From Acetobacter aceti (GTDB lineage Bacteria; Pseudomonadota; Alphaproteobacteria; Acetobacterales; Acetobacteraceae), in assembly GCF_002005445.1 (NCBI RefSeq), contig NZ_CP014692.1, positions 3,332,501 to 3,396,500 on the forward strand: DNA of 64,000 nucleotides. The letters are read 5' to 3'. Numbering within the stretch: the stretch's first letter is position 1; every line of letters begins with the position of its first letter. The notes beneath the pieces were generated by a model, which did no database searches, was not told where the DNA came from, and worked only from the letters and a program-made list of their open reading frames with translations. The position numbers and the translations under genes are program-made. Shown here one piece after another: positions 34,229 to 41,897 of the stretch.

Positions 34229-34702
34229 TCAGGCCGTATGGAATGAAAGCGCCACGCCGTTCATGCAGTAGCGCAGGCCCGTTGGCTGAGGCCCGTCATC
34301 GAACACGTGGCCGAGATGACTACCGCAGGTCGCGCACCGCACCTCCGTGCGCTCCATGCCCAGGCTGTCATCGCTCCGTTCCTGCACGGCGTGCGGCAGT
34401 GCGCTGTCGAAACTCGGCCAGCCGGTGCCGCTTTCGAACTTCGCGCGCGCGTCGAACGCTGCCGTGTCGCATCCGGCGCAGGCGAAGCGACCGGGGCGAT
34501 GCTCGGTCAGCAATGGGCTCGAATACGGCGTTTCGGTGCCTGCCTCGCGCAGCACATCGTATTGCGCGGGCGTCAGCAGGCGGTGCCATTCGGCGTCAGT
34601 GTGCGTGACGGGATAAAGCCCGGCGGCCCGTGCACGGCCAAACGTTGGCATGGCAGTGGCCATGGCAACGGCGGCAAGAAAGAATTGGCGGCGGGATGTC
34701 AT
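34229..34702 (-). CDS. msrB: Exported peptide methionine-R-sulfoxide reductase MsrB
   Basis: This 157-residue MsrB reduces Met-R-sulfoxide. The N-terminus carries a twin-arginine signal (TSRRQFFLAAVAMATAMPTFGRARA). The domain has two CxxC zinc sites (CAGCDTAAF; CATCGSHLGHVFDDGP) and the catalytic Cys in RYCMNGVALSF. I chose ATG 34702 with GAGGGG upstream rather than the longer frame. Together with MsrA it covers both sulfoxide stereoisomers in the periplasm. It is first in the msrB-msrA-sigF-nrsF operon, with a SigF-type promoter 38 bases upstream. Confidence 0.95.
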   Translation of the reverse strand: MTSRRQFFLAAVAMATAMPTFGRARAAGLYPVTHTDAEWHRLLTPAQYDVLREAGTETPYSSPLLTEHRPGRFACAGCDTAAFDARAKFESGTGWPSFDSALPHAVQERSDDSLGMERTEVRCATCGSHLGHVFDDGPQPTGLRYCMNGVALSFHTA

Positions 34703-34739
34703 GCCGTGTTCCCCTCTGTTTTGGGTTATCACAGCGTTC

Positions 34740-34765
34740 TTCGCGAAAACTCCCTGTCCGGTTAC
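34740..34765 (-). promoter_or_regulatory. SigF-type promoter for msrB-msrA-sigF-nrsF
   Basis: On the minus strand GTAACC (34765-34760) is followed after exactly 16 bases by CGAA (34743-34740), 37 bases before the msrB ATG. Two more sites with the same hexamer, tetramer and spacing lie at 34811-34836 and 36284-36309, each in front of a gene of the same module. It would make sigF autoregulated. Confidence 0.78.
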
Positions 34766-34810
34766 GCGGATAAGCAGAGTTTTTATTTCCGTCAGGAGAC
34801 GGCGGACGCT

Positions 34811-34836
34811 GTAACCTTTCGCGCCTGACTGACGAA
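34811..34836 (+). promoter_or_regulatory. SigF-type promoter for cytochrome b / molybdopterin pair
   Basis: GTAACC (34811-34816), a 16-base spacer and CGAA (34833-34836) lie 44 bases before the cytochrome b start. The site is divergent from the msrB promoter and 45 bases from it, so both operons would fire together. Confidence 0.78.
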
Positions 34837-34880
34837 CGCATCCGCATCACCGTTCCATCATTCAATCGGAAAAACCGGAC

Positions 34881-35519
34881 ATGCCCTCATCGCGCCGCAC
34901 GCCATCGCCCGTCATTCGCATCACCCACTGGATCGGCGCATTGGCGATGCTCGCCCTGATCGGCAGTGGCTGGCAGATCTATAACGCCTCGCCCATTCTG
35001 CCTTTCGAATTCCCGGCCTGGGCTACATTGGGTGGCTGGCTGGGCGGCGGGATCGCCTGGCATTTCGCGGCAATGTGGGTGCTGATGGCGGCCGGCATCG
35101 TCTACTTGGCGTATGGCGTGCTGTCAGGGCATTTCCTCCGCGATCTGCGGCCCACCGGCCCACGCGCCGTTGGTCGTGATCTGGCTCTCGCGCTGCGCTT
35201 CAGACTGTCGCATGCCGCCGGTCATTACAACGCCGTCCAGAGACTGCTTTATACCGGCGTGCTGACTGTCGCTCTCCTGACCGTTGCAAGCGGACTGTCC
35301 ATCTGGAAACCGGTGCAGCTTGGATGGCTGACATGGCTGTTCGGCGGTTACGATGTTGCCCGCCGCATTCATTTCGCAATGATGACGCTGATCGTCGCCT
35401 TTCTCGCCCTTCACATCGCGCTCGCCCTGCTCGTGCCGTCGACCCTGTTCGGCATGGTGTTTGGCCGCCGCGCGAGCGCGTCGCCGAAAACGGATGTTCA
35501 GGAAGGGACCGCCCGATGA
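34881..35519 (+). CDS. YedZ1-like cytochrome b561-type membrane protein
   Basis: This 212-residue inner-membrane cytochrome has four or more predicted helices. Haem-ligand histidines are in PVIRITHWIGALAMLALIGSG, GGIAWHFAAMWVLMAAG, HAAGHYNAVQRLLYTGVL and ARRIHFAMMTLIVAFLALHIALALL. This matches the thiosulfate-reductase/b561 type cytochromes that pass quinol electrons to periplasmic molybdoproteins. Its stop overlaps the start of the molybdopterin gene (ATGA). By analogy with the YedY1Z1 pair it is the electron donor subunit. The start at 34881 follows a SigF-type promoter; its ribosome site is weak. Confidence 0.88.
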   Translation: MPSSRRTPSPVIRITHWIGALAMLALIGSGWQIYNASPILPFEFPAWATLGGWLGGGIAWHFAAMWVLMAAGIVYLAYGVLSGHFLRDLRPTGPRAVGRDLALALRFRLSHAAGHYNAVQRLLYTGVLTVALLTVASGLSIWKPVQLGWLTWLFGGYDVARRIHFAMMTLIVAFLALHIALALLVPSTLFGMVFGRRASASPKTDVQEGTAR

Positions 35520-36265
35520 ATCGCAACCGCCTCGATCGCTCGGCGATTGCTCCCGAACTGCGACGGGTCGAGCGCCGTCTGATGCTCAAAAGCGCCCTGT
35601 CGCTCGGCGGACTGTCGATGCTGTCCGGCTGTGCGCTGGACGACGAGCCCTCCGTGGAGCGCGCGCTCAGCGCAATGTCGCGTTTCACCGACTGGATGCA
35701 GGCCCTGCTGTTCAGTCGCCAGCGTCTCGCAAGGGAGTTCGACGCTTCGCAGATTACGCGGCCCTTCCCGTTCAACGCCTATTACGATGAGAGCGAAATC
35801 CGCACCGTCGATCCCGCAGGCTGGCGTCTGGAAGTCGGTGGTCTGGTCTCGGACAAGCGCGCATGGTCGCTGGCGCAGTTCCGCGCCTTGCCGCAAAAGC
35901 GGCAAATTACACGCCATATCTGTGTCGAGGGATGGAGTGCGATCGGTGACTGGTCCGGCGTGCCGCTTTCTATATTTCTGCAAAAGGTCGGCGCGGACCT
36001 TCGTGCGAAATATGTCAATTTTCGCTGCTTTGACGATTATTCAACCAGCATCGACATGGCGACCGCGCTGCATCCTCAGACCATTCTGGCGCTGGACTAT
36101 GGAGATCATGCTCTTCCGCCTGCCTATGGCGCGCCGATGAAGGTCAGGATTCCAACAAAGCTGGGCTACAAGAATCCGAAATATCTTGCGTCCATCGAAG
36201 TCACCAATCGCTTTCCCGGCGGCTACTGGGAGGATCAGGGCTACGACTGGTTCGGCGGGTCATAA
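35516..36265 (+). CDS. YedY1-like sulfite-oxidase-fold molybdopterin protein
   Basis: This 249-residue SUOX-fold enzyme has the molybdenum-ligand Cys in RHICVEGWSAIGDWSGVPL. Surrounding conserved segments are DPAGWRLEVGGLV, VNFRCFDDYSTSIDMATALHPQTILA, GAPMKVRIPTKLGYKNPKYL and GGYWEDQGYDWFGGS. The N-terminus has twin arginines (RRVERRLMLKSALSLGGLSML) and a lipobox-like LSGC, so it is probably a Tat-exported protein, perhaps lipid-anchored. YedY/MsrP proteins reduce methionine sulfoxide in periplasmic proteins. Translation is coupled to the cytochrome b gene by a four-base overlap. Placement with MsrA, MsrB and a Met-rich peptide supports a role in methionine repair. Confidence 0.9.
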   Translation: MNRNRLDRSAIAPELRRVERRLMLKSALSLGGLSMLSGCALDDEPSVERALSAMSRFTDWMQALLFSRQRLAREFDASQITRPFPFNAYYDESEIRTVDPAGWRLEVGGLVSDKRAWSLAQFRALPQKRQITRHICVEGWSAIGDWSGVPLSIFLQKVGADLRAKYVNFRCFDDYSTSIDMATALHPQTILALDYGDHALPPAYGAPMKVRIPTKLGYKNPKYLASIEVTNRFPGGYWEDQGYDWFGGS

Positions 36266-36283
36266 AAAAAGACGCGCCGTCCT

Positions 36284-36309
36284 GTAACCCGACGACGCGC
36301 CTCACCGAA
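36284..36309 (+). promoter_or_regulatory. SigF-type promoter for the Met-rich peptide gene
   Basis: GTAACC (36284-36289), a 16-base spacer and CGAA (36306-36309) lie 61 bases before the mrpX-like start. The element overlaps a direct repeat of GACGCGCC (36271-36278, 36294-36301). It is the third copy of the same promoter pattern in the module and lets the peptide be transcribed separately from the upstream pair. Confidence 0.78.
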
Positions 36310-36370
36310 GAATGGAACAGAGAGGCGGAATGCTTCCCCCTCCACATCATCAACAGATCAGGAAATGACC

Positions 36371-36691
36371 ATGTTCATTCGCAATATCGCCATTGCAGCC
36401 GCTTTCTCATCCGCCGTCGCTCTGGGTGGCGTCGCTCACGCACAGGACGCCATGTCGCACGATGCCATGGCCCCGAACCAGATGGCGCCAAATTCGATGG
36501 CACATGACAGCATGTCGAAGAATGGCATGACGCACGACACGATGGCTCCAAATGCGATGGCCCATAACGGCATGTCCCACGACGGTATGAAGAAGCATGG
36601 CGGCATGAAGAAGAACACGATGTCCCGCGACAACATGCGCCATGACAACGCGATGGCCGCTCCGCAGGATGGCATGGCGAAGCCGAACTAA
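36371..36691 (+). CDS. mrpX: Exported methionine-rich peptide (MrpX-like)
   Basis: This is a 106-residue protein. A signal peptide (to ~residue 24, VALGGVAHA) precedes an 82-residue mature part with 15 methionines, mostly one every fifth residue (MSHDA, MAPNQ, MAPNS, MAHDS, MSKNG...). Between them are Ala, His, Asp, Asn, Pro and Lys. There are no cysteines or tryptophans. MrpX of Azospira suillum has the same design and acts as a sacrificial periplasmic scavenger of hypochlorous acid, renewed by methionine sulfoxide reductase. I chose ATG 36371 (AGGA seven bases upstream) over ATG 36365. The stop TAA is completed by the first base of an IS element. Confidence 0.85.
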   Translation: MFIRNIAIAAAFSSAVALGGVAHAQDAMSHDAMAPNQMAPNSMAHDSMSKNGMTHDTMAPNAMAHNGMSHDGMKKHGGMKKNTMSRDNMRHDNAMAAPQDGMAKPN

Positions 36692-36704
36692 GGTTTGTGG
36701 GGAT

Positions 36705-37091
36705 TCATCGTGAATGAATGATAGCTGCGACGAGATAGATCATGGCGCTGAAGCTTTTGTCTGTTTTGTCGGCCCGCATCGCGATACGTTTAAATTCCTT
36801 GAGTTTACAGAAGAAGTTCTCGATCAGATGACGCCATTTGTATATTTCGCGATCCAGCGGCAGTGGCTTTGAGCGCCTCGGATGCTGGGAAATGACAACC
36901 GTGGCGCCCCTTTCATCAAGATCGGCAATGATGCTGTTGCTGTCGAATGCCTTGTCTGCGATGAAAGCGTCGAATTCGAGACCGTCAATCAACGGTGGCA
37001 CGTCCACGCTGTCAAAGCGTTGGCCGGGCATCAGGCGAAAGCGCACCAGATTGCCCAGAGCATCCGTCAGCGCGAGAATCTTCGTCGTCAT
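36705..37091 (-). CDS. IS5-family transposase, second frame
   Basis: This C-terminal 128 residues of the transposase have the DDE-type segments MTTKILALTDALGNLVRF, FDAFIADKAFDSNSIIADL and HLIENFFCKLKEFKRIAMRADKTDKSFSAMIYLVAAII. The last holds the catalytic Glu in the Y-x(2)-R/H-x(3)-E-x(6)-K arrangement. It is expected to be made as a fusion with the preceding frame by slippage on an A4G5 run. Confidence 0.88.
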   Translation of the reverse strand: MTTKILALTDALGNLVRFRLMPGQRFDSVDVPPLIDGLEFDAFIADKAFDSNSIIADLDERGATVVISQHPRRSKPLPLDREIYKWRHLIENFFCKLKEFKRIAMRADKTDKSFSAMIYLVAAIIHSR

Positions 37092-37108
37092 GCCGCCTTT
37101 CGAGCGCC

Positions 37109-37456
37109 CTATGGCCTGGCTCTGAGTCCCCCTTTTGCGCCCTGACCATGACGGTGAACTTTCACGATCGTTGCATCGACCATGACATACTCCATGTCCG
37201 GATCGCCAGACAGGGCATCGAAAATCCTTTTGAAGACATCAGTGTTCCGCCAGTCGCTGAAGCGACGGAAGGCCGTGCTCCAATTGCCAAATACGGCAGG
37301 AAGGTCACGCCAGGGACTACCTGTTCGTACAATCCACAGCACTGCTTCCATAAAAAGGCGGTTGTTTCGACCACTCCGTCCTGGATCTGTCAATTTGCCA
37401 AGACAGTGAGGTTCAATCTGCGCCCATTGGGCGTCCGTCAGCACAAAACGTTCCAT
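37109..37456 (-). CDS. IS5-family transposase, first frame
   Basis: This N-terminal 115 residues include FVLTDAQWAQIEPHCLG, NRLFMEAVLWIVRTGSPWRDLPAVFGNWSTAFRRFSDW and DPDMEYVMVDATIVKVHRHGQGAKGG, with the first catalytic Asp in VMVDATIV. The frame ends soon after AAAAGGGGG. A -1 slip there joins TQSQAIGRSKGGMTTK of the second frame, the usual programmed frameshift for this group. Confidence 0.88.
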   Translation of the reverse strand: MERFVLTDAQWAQIEPHCLGKLTDPGRSGRNNRLFMEAVLWIVRTGSPWRDLPAVFGNWSTAFRRFSDWRNTDVFKRIFDALSGDPDMEYVMVDATIVKVHRHGQGAKGGLRARP

Positions 37457-37506
37457 CCAGAGCTTGAATCATATCTCAAGCTCTTTGTGAATCCCCACAG
37501 ACCTTA

Positions 37507-37609
37507 GAGCATATCCAGTTTGAATGAACACATTCGAACTGGTGAATATGCTCGATAAACAATGAATTAGAGCAATTCCACTTGGCCAGAGTTCAGTGGA
37601 ATTGCTCTA
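37507..37609. repeat. Two large intergenic palindromes
   Basis: The first palindrome (37507-37553) pairs GAGCATAT-CCAGTT with AACTGG-ATATGCTC imperfectly. The second (37568-37609) pairs TAGAGCAATTCCACT with AGTGGAATTGCTCTA perfectly. Such AGAGCAATTCCA-type stems are common between genes in this group (from memory). They probably formed the region downstream of the mrpX-like gene before the IS inserted. Confidence 0.6.
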
Positions 37610-37667
37610 AGTATTTAGTCCCGTGTTTTGCTGGCGCATTATCCGGTCAGGGGTGGAGGGATGCGCT

Positions 37668-37755
37668 ATGGGACAGATTTTACACGGAAGCGCCCGCACG
37701 ACAGCGGCAGTCCGTCGAGCGATACAACGACAGTCAAGAGAGCCTGGGGGTTCTA
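37668..37755 (+). pseudogene. Transposase N-terminal fragment interrupted by an IS
   Basis: The frame MGQILHGSARTTAAVRRAIQRQ resembles the start of transposases with an N-terminal helix-turn-helix used by IS481-like elements in this group. A one-base slip restores SQESLGVL. It is then cut by the IS5-type element at 37756, and no continuation is seen beyond 38628. Confidence 0.5.
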
Positions 37756-38626
37756 CGGCGTGTCGTCAGTTAACCGCTGCTCTTGACGGCTGAGAGTTGT
37801 ACTTTGTGTCTGCGTGTGCTGACTGTTTTCCCGTTTTTTTTTGGGGGGGGAGACAGACAGATGTGGTGCTACGGTTTACGCGATGATCAGTGGGAGCGGA
37901 TAAAGGCTCTTCTTCCCGGTCGTGAAGGTCATGTCGGCGGCACGGCTGCGGACAATCGTCTGTTTGTGGAGGCCGTGCTGTATCGCTATCGTGCAGGCAT
38001 CCCCTGGCGTGACCTTCCTGCCCGCTTTGGCGACTGGAAAAACAAACATCGCCGTCTGCGCCGCTGGCGCGAAAGTGGTGTGATTGAAAGGATCTTTCGT
38101 TATCTGGCGGCAGATCACGACAACGAATACATGATGATCGACAGCACGATTGTCCGGGCACATCAGCACAGTGCCGGAGCCCTGAAAAAGGGGGTGCGGA
38201 TCAGGCCATCGGACAATCACGAGGTGGACTGACGACGAAGATCCATCCCATCTGCGATGCGCTCGGTAATCCGGTGGAACTCGCCCTCACACCGGGGCAG
38301 GATGCTGATATCACCCAGGCGGAACCGCTCATGGAAAACATCGACCCGGACGCCTTCTTTGCCGACAGGGCGTATGACGCGAACAGGCTGATCGACCATT
38401 TGACAGAGCGCGGGATTACCCCGGTCATTCCATCCAGACGCAACAGAACGACACAACGGGACACAGACTTCGCTCTTTACAGGAAACGAAAACCTCATCG
38501 AACGGTTCTTCAATAAACTCAAACAGTGCCGCGCCATTGCAACCCGCTACGACACATTGAAATCGACCTTCCTCGCAGCCGTTCAGTTCGTTTCAATCAT
38601 CATCCTGCTTAACTGACGACACGACG
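37756..38626. mobile_element. Second IS5-family insertion sequence, probably inactive
   Basis: This is an 871-bp element with terminal inverted repeats CGGCGTGTCGTCAGTTAA and CGTCGTGTCGTCAGTTAA (one mismatch), flanked by TA (37754-37755, 38627-38628). Excision restores CTAG. The transposase reads on the plus strand but has an extra frameshift (see next entry). It is a different element from the IS at 36691, with its own ends and protein. Confidence 0.85.
37861..38614 (+). pseudogene. IS5-family transposase with programmed and inactivating frameshifts
   Basis: The first frame (37861-38232) runs MWCYGLRDDQWERIKALLPG to NEYMMIDSTIVRAHQHSAGALKKG. The second continues ADQAIGQSRGGLTTKIHPICDALGNPVELAL across an A5G5 slip site, which is normal for the group. 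A further single-base insertion in the run near 38487-38491 (AAACGAAAACC) then breaks the last part. NLIERFFNKLKQCRAIATRYDTLKSTFLAAVQFVSIIILLN, with the catalytic Glu, is in a third frame. The transposase is therefore probably dead in cis. Confidence 0.82.
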
Positions 38627-38666
38627 TAGCATATCCCCCACCGCAGCGGGGTAACAACACAACACC

Positions 38667-39506
38667 TCAAGCCGTGGTGGGCACCGGAAGGATCTGCGGG
38701 AAAGTGGCACAGGTAAGCGGCTGTCCTACAACCAGATTGTCACCTTTGACAGGCGGCGCAAGATCGCTCTTGATTTCCATGTAACGCGCATCATCGCCTG
38801 CCCAGCAAGTGGACAGCACACGGCGCGATCGATTGGGATTGATATTGCCCGGTGCAGCGTGCAGCGTACGGCAGTGGAACACAAGACAGTCACCGGGTTT
38901 CAAAGCCCATTTCAGAATCTCATGATCTGCCCGTGCCGCATCAATATCCGGAACTGGAGGACGGTTATCGCGACTACCATTGAAGCGACTGGCGCTGTCA
39001 AAAGGCACGGCTTCATAAAGTGTGTTCCAAAGATGTGACCCACGCACAAATTCCAGAGACGTTTCAAGCGGAATCTCATCCAACGGCATCCATACCGTAA
39101 GCGCCTGGGAACCATCCACACACCAGTAAGATTGATCCTGATGCCATGGCGTTCGTTTCGAAGTGCCACCTTCCTTGATCAGCAGAAAATCATGATAAAA
39201 CGTGACGGTACGAGAATGCATCAAGGCACCCGCAACATGTGATAACGGACCGGTCCAAACAAAATCACGGAAAGCAGGAACACGCTGCCACACCAGAACA
39301 TCTCCGAAAAAACCACCTTTTTCTTCCGGGTTCCCAAACTTGAAATGATGCGGACCAGCGGCGGCAATGGCTTGTGGCAACGCCTCTGTAAGTGATTGTA
39401 GTGTTTCAGCCGGTATCACGTTACGCAGGCAAAGCGCTCCATCCCGTTGAAACTGAGTGAATTGCGCTTCAGATATGAATGGAGAGGTAATAAAAGGAGA
39501 CATCAC
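38667..39506 (-). CDS. Phytanoyl-CoA dioxygenase (PhyH) family protein
   Basis: This 279-residue Fe(II)/2-oxoglutarate dioxygenase of the PhyH family has the iron-binding HxD in RTPWHQDQSYW (~residue 121) and the distal His in FHCRTLHAAPGN (~residue 217). A candidate 2-oxoglutarate Arg follows in NRSRRVL. Bacterial members hydroxylate small molecules, including amino acid derivatives. The start is GTG 39506 or ATG 39503, with AAGGA upstream. The stop is 40 bases from the IS end. It shares orientation with the hydrolase cluster at 39.7-46.3 kb but is 216 bases away, so membership is uncertain. Confidence 0.88.
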   Translation of the reverse strand: MMSPFITSPFISEAQFTQFQRDGALCLRNVIPAETLQSLTEALPQAIAAAGPHHFKFGNPEEKGGFFGDVLVWQRVPAFRDFVWTGPLSHVAGALMHSRTVTFYHDFLLIKEGGTSKRTPWHQDQSYWCVDGSQALTVWMPLDEIPLETSLEFVRGSHLWNTLYEAVPFDSASRFNGSRDNRPPVPDIDAARADHEILKWALKPGDCLVFHCRTLHAAPGNINPNRSRRVLSTCWAGDDARYMEIKSDLAPPVKGDNLVVGQPLTCATFPQILPVPTTA

Positions 39507-39722
39507 GAATCACGTCCTTCTTGCTGCGTCCAATTCCCGATTTGTGCAACAAAGCCGGTCAGGGGGATAACCTCATGCCCGGTCAGTCGCTTGCCTGTCC
39601 CACTTTCCCCCGGATCCTGCCGGTTTCCTGCCCGTCGCTCGAGACGGTCTGAGCACGTGCTGATGGCGGCAGAGTCTGACTGCCGGGCAATCCACCCGCG
39701 GGAAAGCATGAGGTTACCTGAT

Positions 39723-40991
39723 TTATGCGGGGTCAAAATGTGCATCGGCCGCCATGATGGCGTGCAGCAGCACATTGGCCCCGGCCACGATGTCGCCTGC
39801 TTCCGCGTGTTCCGCTTCATTATGGCTCAGCCCGTCGCGGCAGGGGATAAAGATCATGGCGGTGGGACAGATATGCCCCATATAGGCGGCGTCATGGCCC
39901 GCGCCAGATACGATGTCACGGCAGCTCTGCCCCATCAGGCTGGCGGCCCTGCGCACCATTTCCACGCAGTCGGGATCAAAATGCACGGCCGGGGAATCCC
40001 AGATCCGTTTCATTGACAGCGTAACGCCCTGCTGTTCCGCCTGTCGTGTGGCTTCCATGCGTATGCGCTCTTCCACGGCGGCAAGCACGTCATCATCGGG
40101 GTGGCGCAGGTCCAGCGACATCTCGACTTCGCCGGGCACCACATTGGTACTGCCGGGCTGCACCTGTATGACACCCACGGTCGCCCGTGTGTCTGCACCA
40201 TAAGATTGCGCGATTTCGTCGATCATGATCATGACATGGGCTGCGGCAAGCAGCGCATCGCGACGCATGGCGCGTGGTGTCGTGCCGGCATGCGCTTCCT
40301 GACCACTCAACCGCAGGTCAAACCAGCGTATGGCCTGCACGCCGGTGACCGCGCCAATGGTTATGCCTTCCTTTTCAAGGATAGGTCCCTGTTCGATATG
40401 CAGTTCAAAATAGGCCCGGACCGGGTGCTGGCCACAGGGTTCAGCGCCCCTGTAGCCGATTTCTTCCAGTGCCTGTCCGAAGGTTGTTCCCCGTGCATCC
40501 TGCGTTCCGTAAGCCTGTGCCTGAGTGAAGGCGCCGGTAAATACGCCGGATGACATCATGGCGGGCGCGAAACGGGACCCTTCCTCGTTCGTCCAGTTGA
40601 CCAGTTCGACTGGGTGCCGCATCCGGTAGCCGCTGCGCTGTAGCGCGCGCAGGGCCGACAGGCCGGCCAGCACACCATAAATGCCATCATATTTTCCGCC
40701 GGTCGGCTGCGTATCAAGATGGCTGCCCATGACCAGCGGGGGCAGGGCAGGATCGGAACCAGACAGGTGGATGAACTGGTTGCCCATGGAATCAACCGTA
40801 AGCACGCCGCCCAGTGCAGCCGCCTGCGTTCCCAGCCAGTCGCGGACCTGGCGGTCTTCCGCGCCAAGGGTCAGACGGCAGATGCCACCCTTTGCCGTGC
40901 CGCCAAAGGCTGCGGTTTCGGCAATGTCAGCCAGCAGCGACGGGCCATCAATACCAAGGTTTACGCCCGTGGGTATCATGTCCTGATTCAT
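39723..40991 (-). CDS. M20-family N-carbamoyl-L-amino-acid hydrolase / allantoate amidohydrolase-like
   Basis: This 422-residue zinc hydrolase would cleave an N-carbamoyl (ureido) group to an amine, CO2 and ammonia. The metal-binding core is complete: VMGSHLDTQPTGGKYDGIYGVLAGLSAL, VNWTNEEGSRFAPAMMSSGVF and FELHIEQGPILE. The dimerisation domain has SGQEAHAGTTP and the end has SGAGHDAAYMGHICPTAMIFIPCRDGLSHNEAE. It is last in the minus-strand operon with a binding protein, an allantoinase-like deacetylase, an aldolase, an M20 amidohydrolase and a deiminase. That company favours ureido-compound breakdown; the exact substrate cannot be read from sequence. Confidence 0.9.
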   Translation of the reverse strand: MNQDMIPTGVNLGIDGPSLLADIAETAAFGGTAKGGICRLTLGAEDRQVRDWLGTQAAALGGVLTVDSMGNQFIHLSGSDPALPPLVMGSHLDTQPTGGKYDGIYGVLAGLSALRALQRSGYRMRHPVELVNWTNEEGSRFAPAMMSSGVFTGAFTQAQAYGTQDARGTTFGQALEEIGYRGAEPCGQHPVRAYFELHIEQGPILEKEGITIGAVTGVQAIRWFDLRLSGQEAHAGTTPRAMRRDALLAAAHVMIMIDEIAQSYGADTRATVGVIQVQPGSTNVVPGEVEMSLDLRHPDDDVLAAVEERIRMEATRQAEQQGVTLSMKRIWDSPAVHFDPDCVEMVRRAASLMGQSCRDIVSGAGHDAAYMGHICPTAMIFIPCRDGLSHNEAEHAEAGDIVAGANVLLHAIMAADAHFDPA

Positions 40992-41073
40992 GTATTTTCC
41001 TTTTGTTGTCTGTATTTCCGGATGCTGCGGGACCGGGTGGCATGACAGGCGTCATATGTTCCATTTTTTCGTA

Positions 41074-41883
41074 TTATTGCTTTATATTATTTGAAAGGTT
41101 CCATTTTTTAGCGATGTTTATGAAATCATTACTTTGCCGTATTCGTGTTAGTGCTTCTGAAAACAGGGTTTCGTTCTGTATGTCCCCCTTCCTGAAGGCT
41201 GCTACAATATTCGTCTGGTTGATGGGGGCGGCAATGGGACGGAAATGGCCGCCTCTCAGTCCGACAATAAACGCGACGACTTCCTGCCCATGCAGGGCTG
41301 CGCTTGAACGCCCTTCGCGCAGGTTGCTCAGCTGCTGGCCAAGATCTGAATCCCACATGACCTTTATGGCGGGTTTTCCATGGGCTTCGCAGTTTCTGGC
41401 GCTCCAGCGTGCAGCCTGTTCGGCAAAACTGGTGCCCTGAATGGTCGTGACAGTCTTACCACACAGGTCGGTCAGCGTATGGATGTCATCATGTTCGGCG
41501 GAAGTATAAAACTGTGATCCGGTGGTAAGGTAGGGAATGAAGTCAAACAGGACATGCCGGGCGGGAATGTCGTAGAAGCCGCTGATGATCATGTTGGCCC
41601 GCCCCGACAGCAGGGTCGGGATCAGTTGTTCAAAAGTACTGTCAACCCATGTGACCGGTCGTGCCGAAACCCGGCCAATCGCGGCGGCCAGATCAATATC
41701 GAATCCCTGCATCTGCGTTGTTTCCGGGTCACGGAATTCCATTGGCGGATTTCCCGTGTTGACGGCCACGACAATCGGGTTTTCCCCCGTAATGGCTACC
41801 GGACCGTTTCTGTAATAATGGATGAACAGAACATACGCGATCATGATCGCCGCGATAATGGTCATGATCCATGTTCTTTTCAT
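41074..41883 (-). CDS. Family 3 amino-acid-type ABC substrate-binding protein
   Basis: This 269-residue periplasmic binding protein has an N-terminal helix (~5-27) acting as signal or anchor. The family-3 pattern follows: NTGNPPMEFRDPETTQMQGFDIDLAAAIGRV, LIPTLLSGRANMIISGFYDIPARHVLFDFIPYL and LCGKTVTTIQGTSFAEQAARW. It resembles the binding proteins at 49278 and 52687, so the three are probably paralogues. No permease is encoded in its own operon, so it presumably delivers to the permease at 50116. It lies 14 bases after the deacetylase gene. Confidence 0.88.
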   Translation of the reverse strand: MKRTWIMTIIAAIMIAYVLFIHYYRNGPVAITGENPIVVAVNTGNPPMEFRDPETTQMQGFDIDLAAAIGRVSARPVTWVDSTFEQLIPTLLSGRANMIISGFYDIPARHVLFDFIPYLTTGSQFYTSAEHDDIHTLTDLCGKTVTTIQGTSFAEQAARWSARNCEAHGKPAIKVMWDSDLGQQLSNLREGRSSAALHGQEVVAFIVGLRGGHFRPIAAPINQTNIVAAFRKGDIQNETLFSEALTRIRQSNDFINIAKKWNLSNNIKQ

Positions 41884-41897
41884 GCCAGCCCCTTTCT

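Larger units (their letters stand above)
36691..37504. mobile_element. IS5-family (IS427-like) insertion sequence, TA target
   Basis: This is an 814-bp element. Its ends read AGGTTTGTGGGGATTCA (left) and, as reverse complement, AGGTCTGTGGGGATTCA (right), 16 of 17 matching. Both ends are flanked by TA (36689-36690, 37505-37506), and removing the element restores CTAG, the target preferred by this group. It encodes the two overlapping minus-strand frames listed separately. It lies exactly in the stop codon of the mrpX-like gene. The ends and frames look intact, so it may be active. Confidence 0.88.

Noticed and set aside
37568..37609. Perfect 15-bp inverted repeat as a possible attachment site or small RNA terminator
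   Set aside because: No T-run, no integrase gene and no partner copy seen; it fits the intergenic palindromes common in this group.
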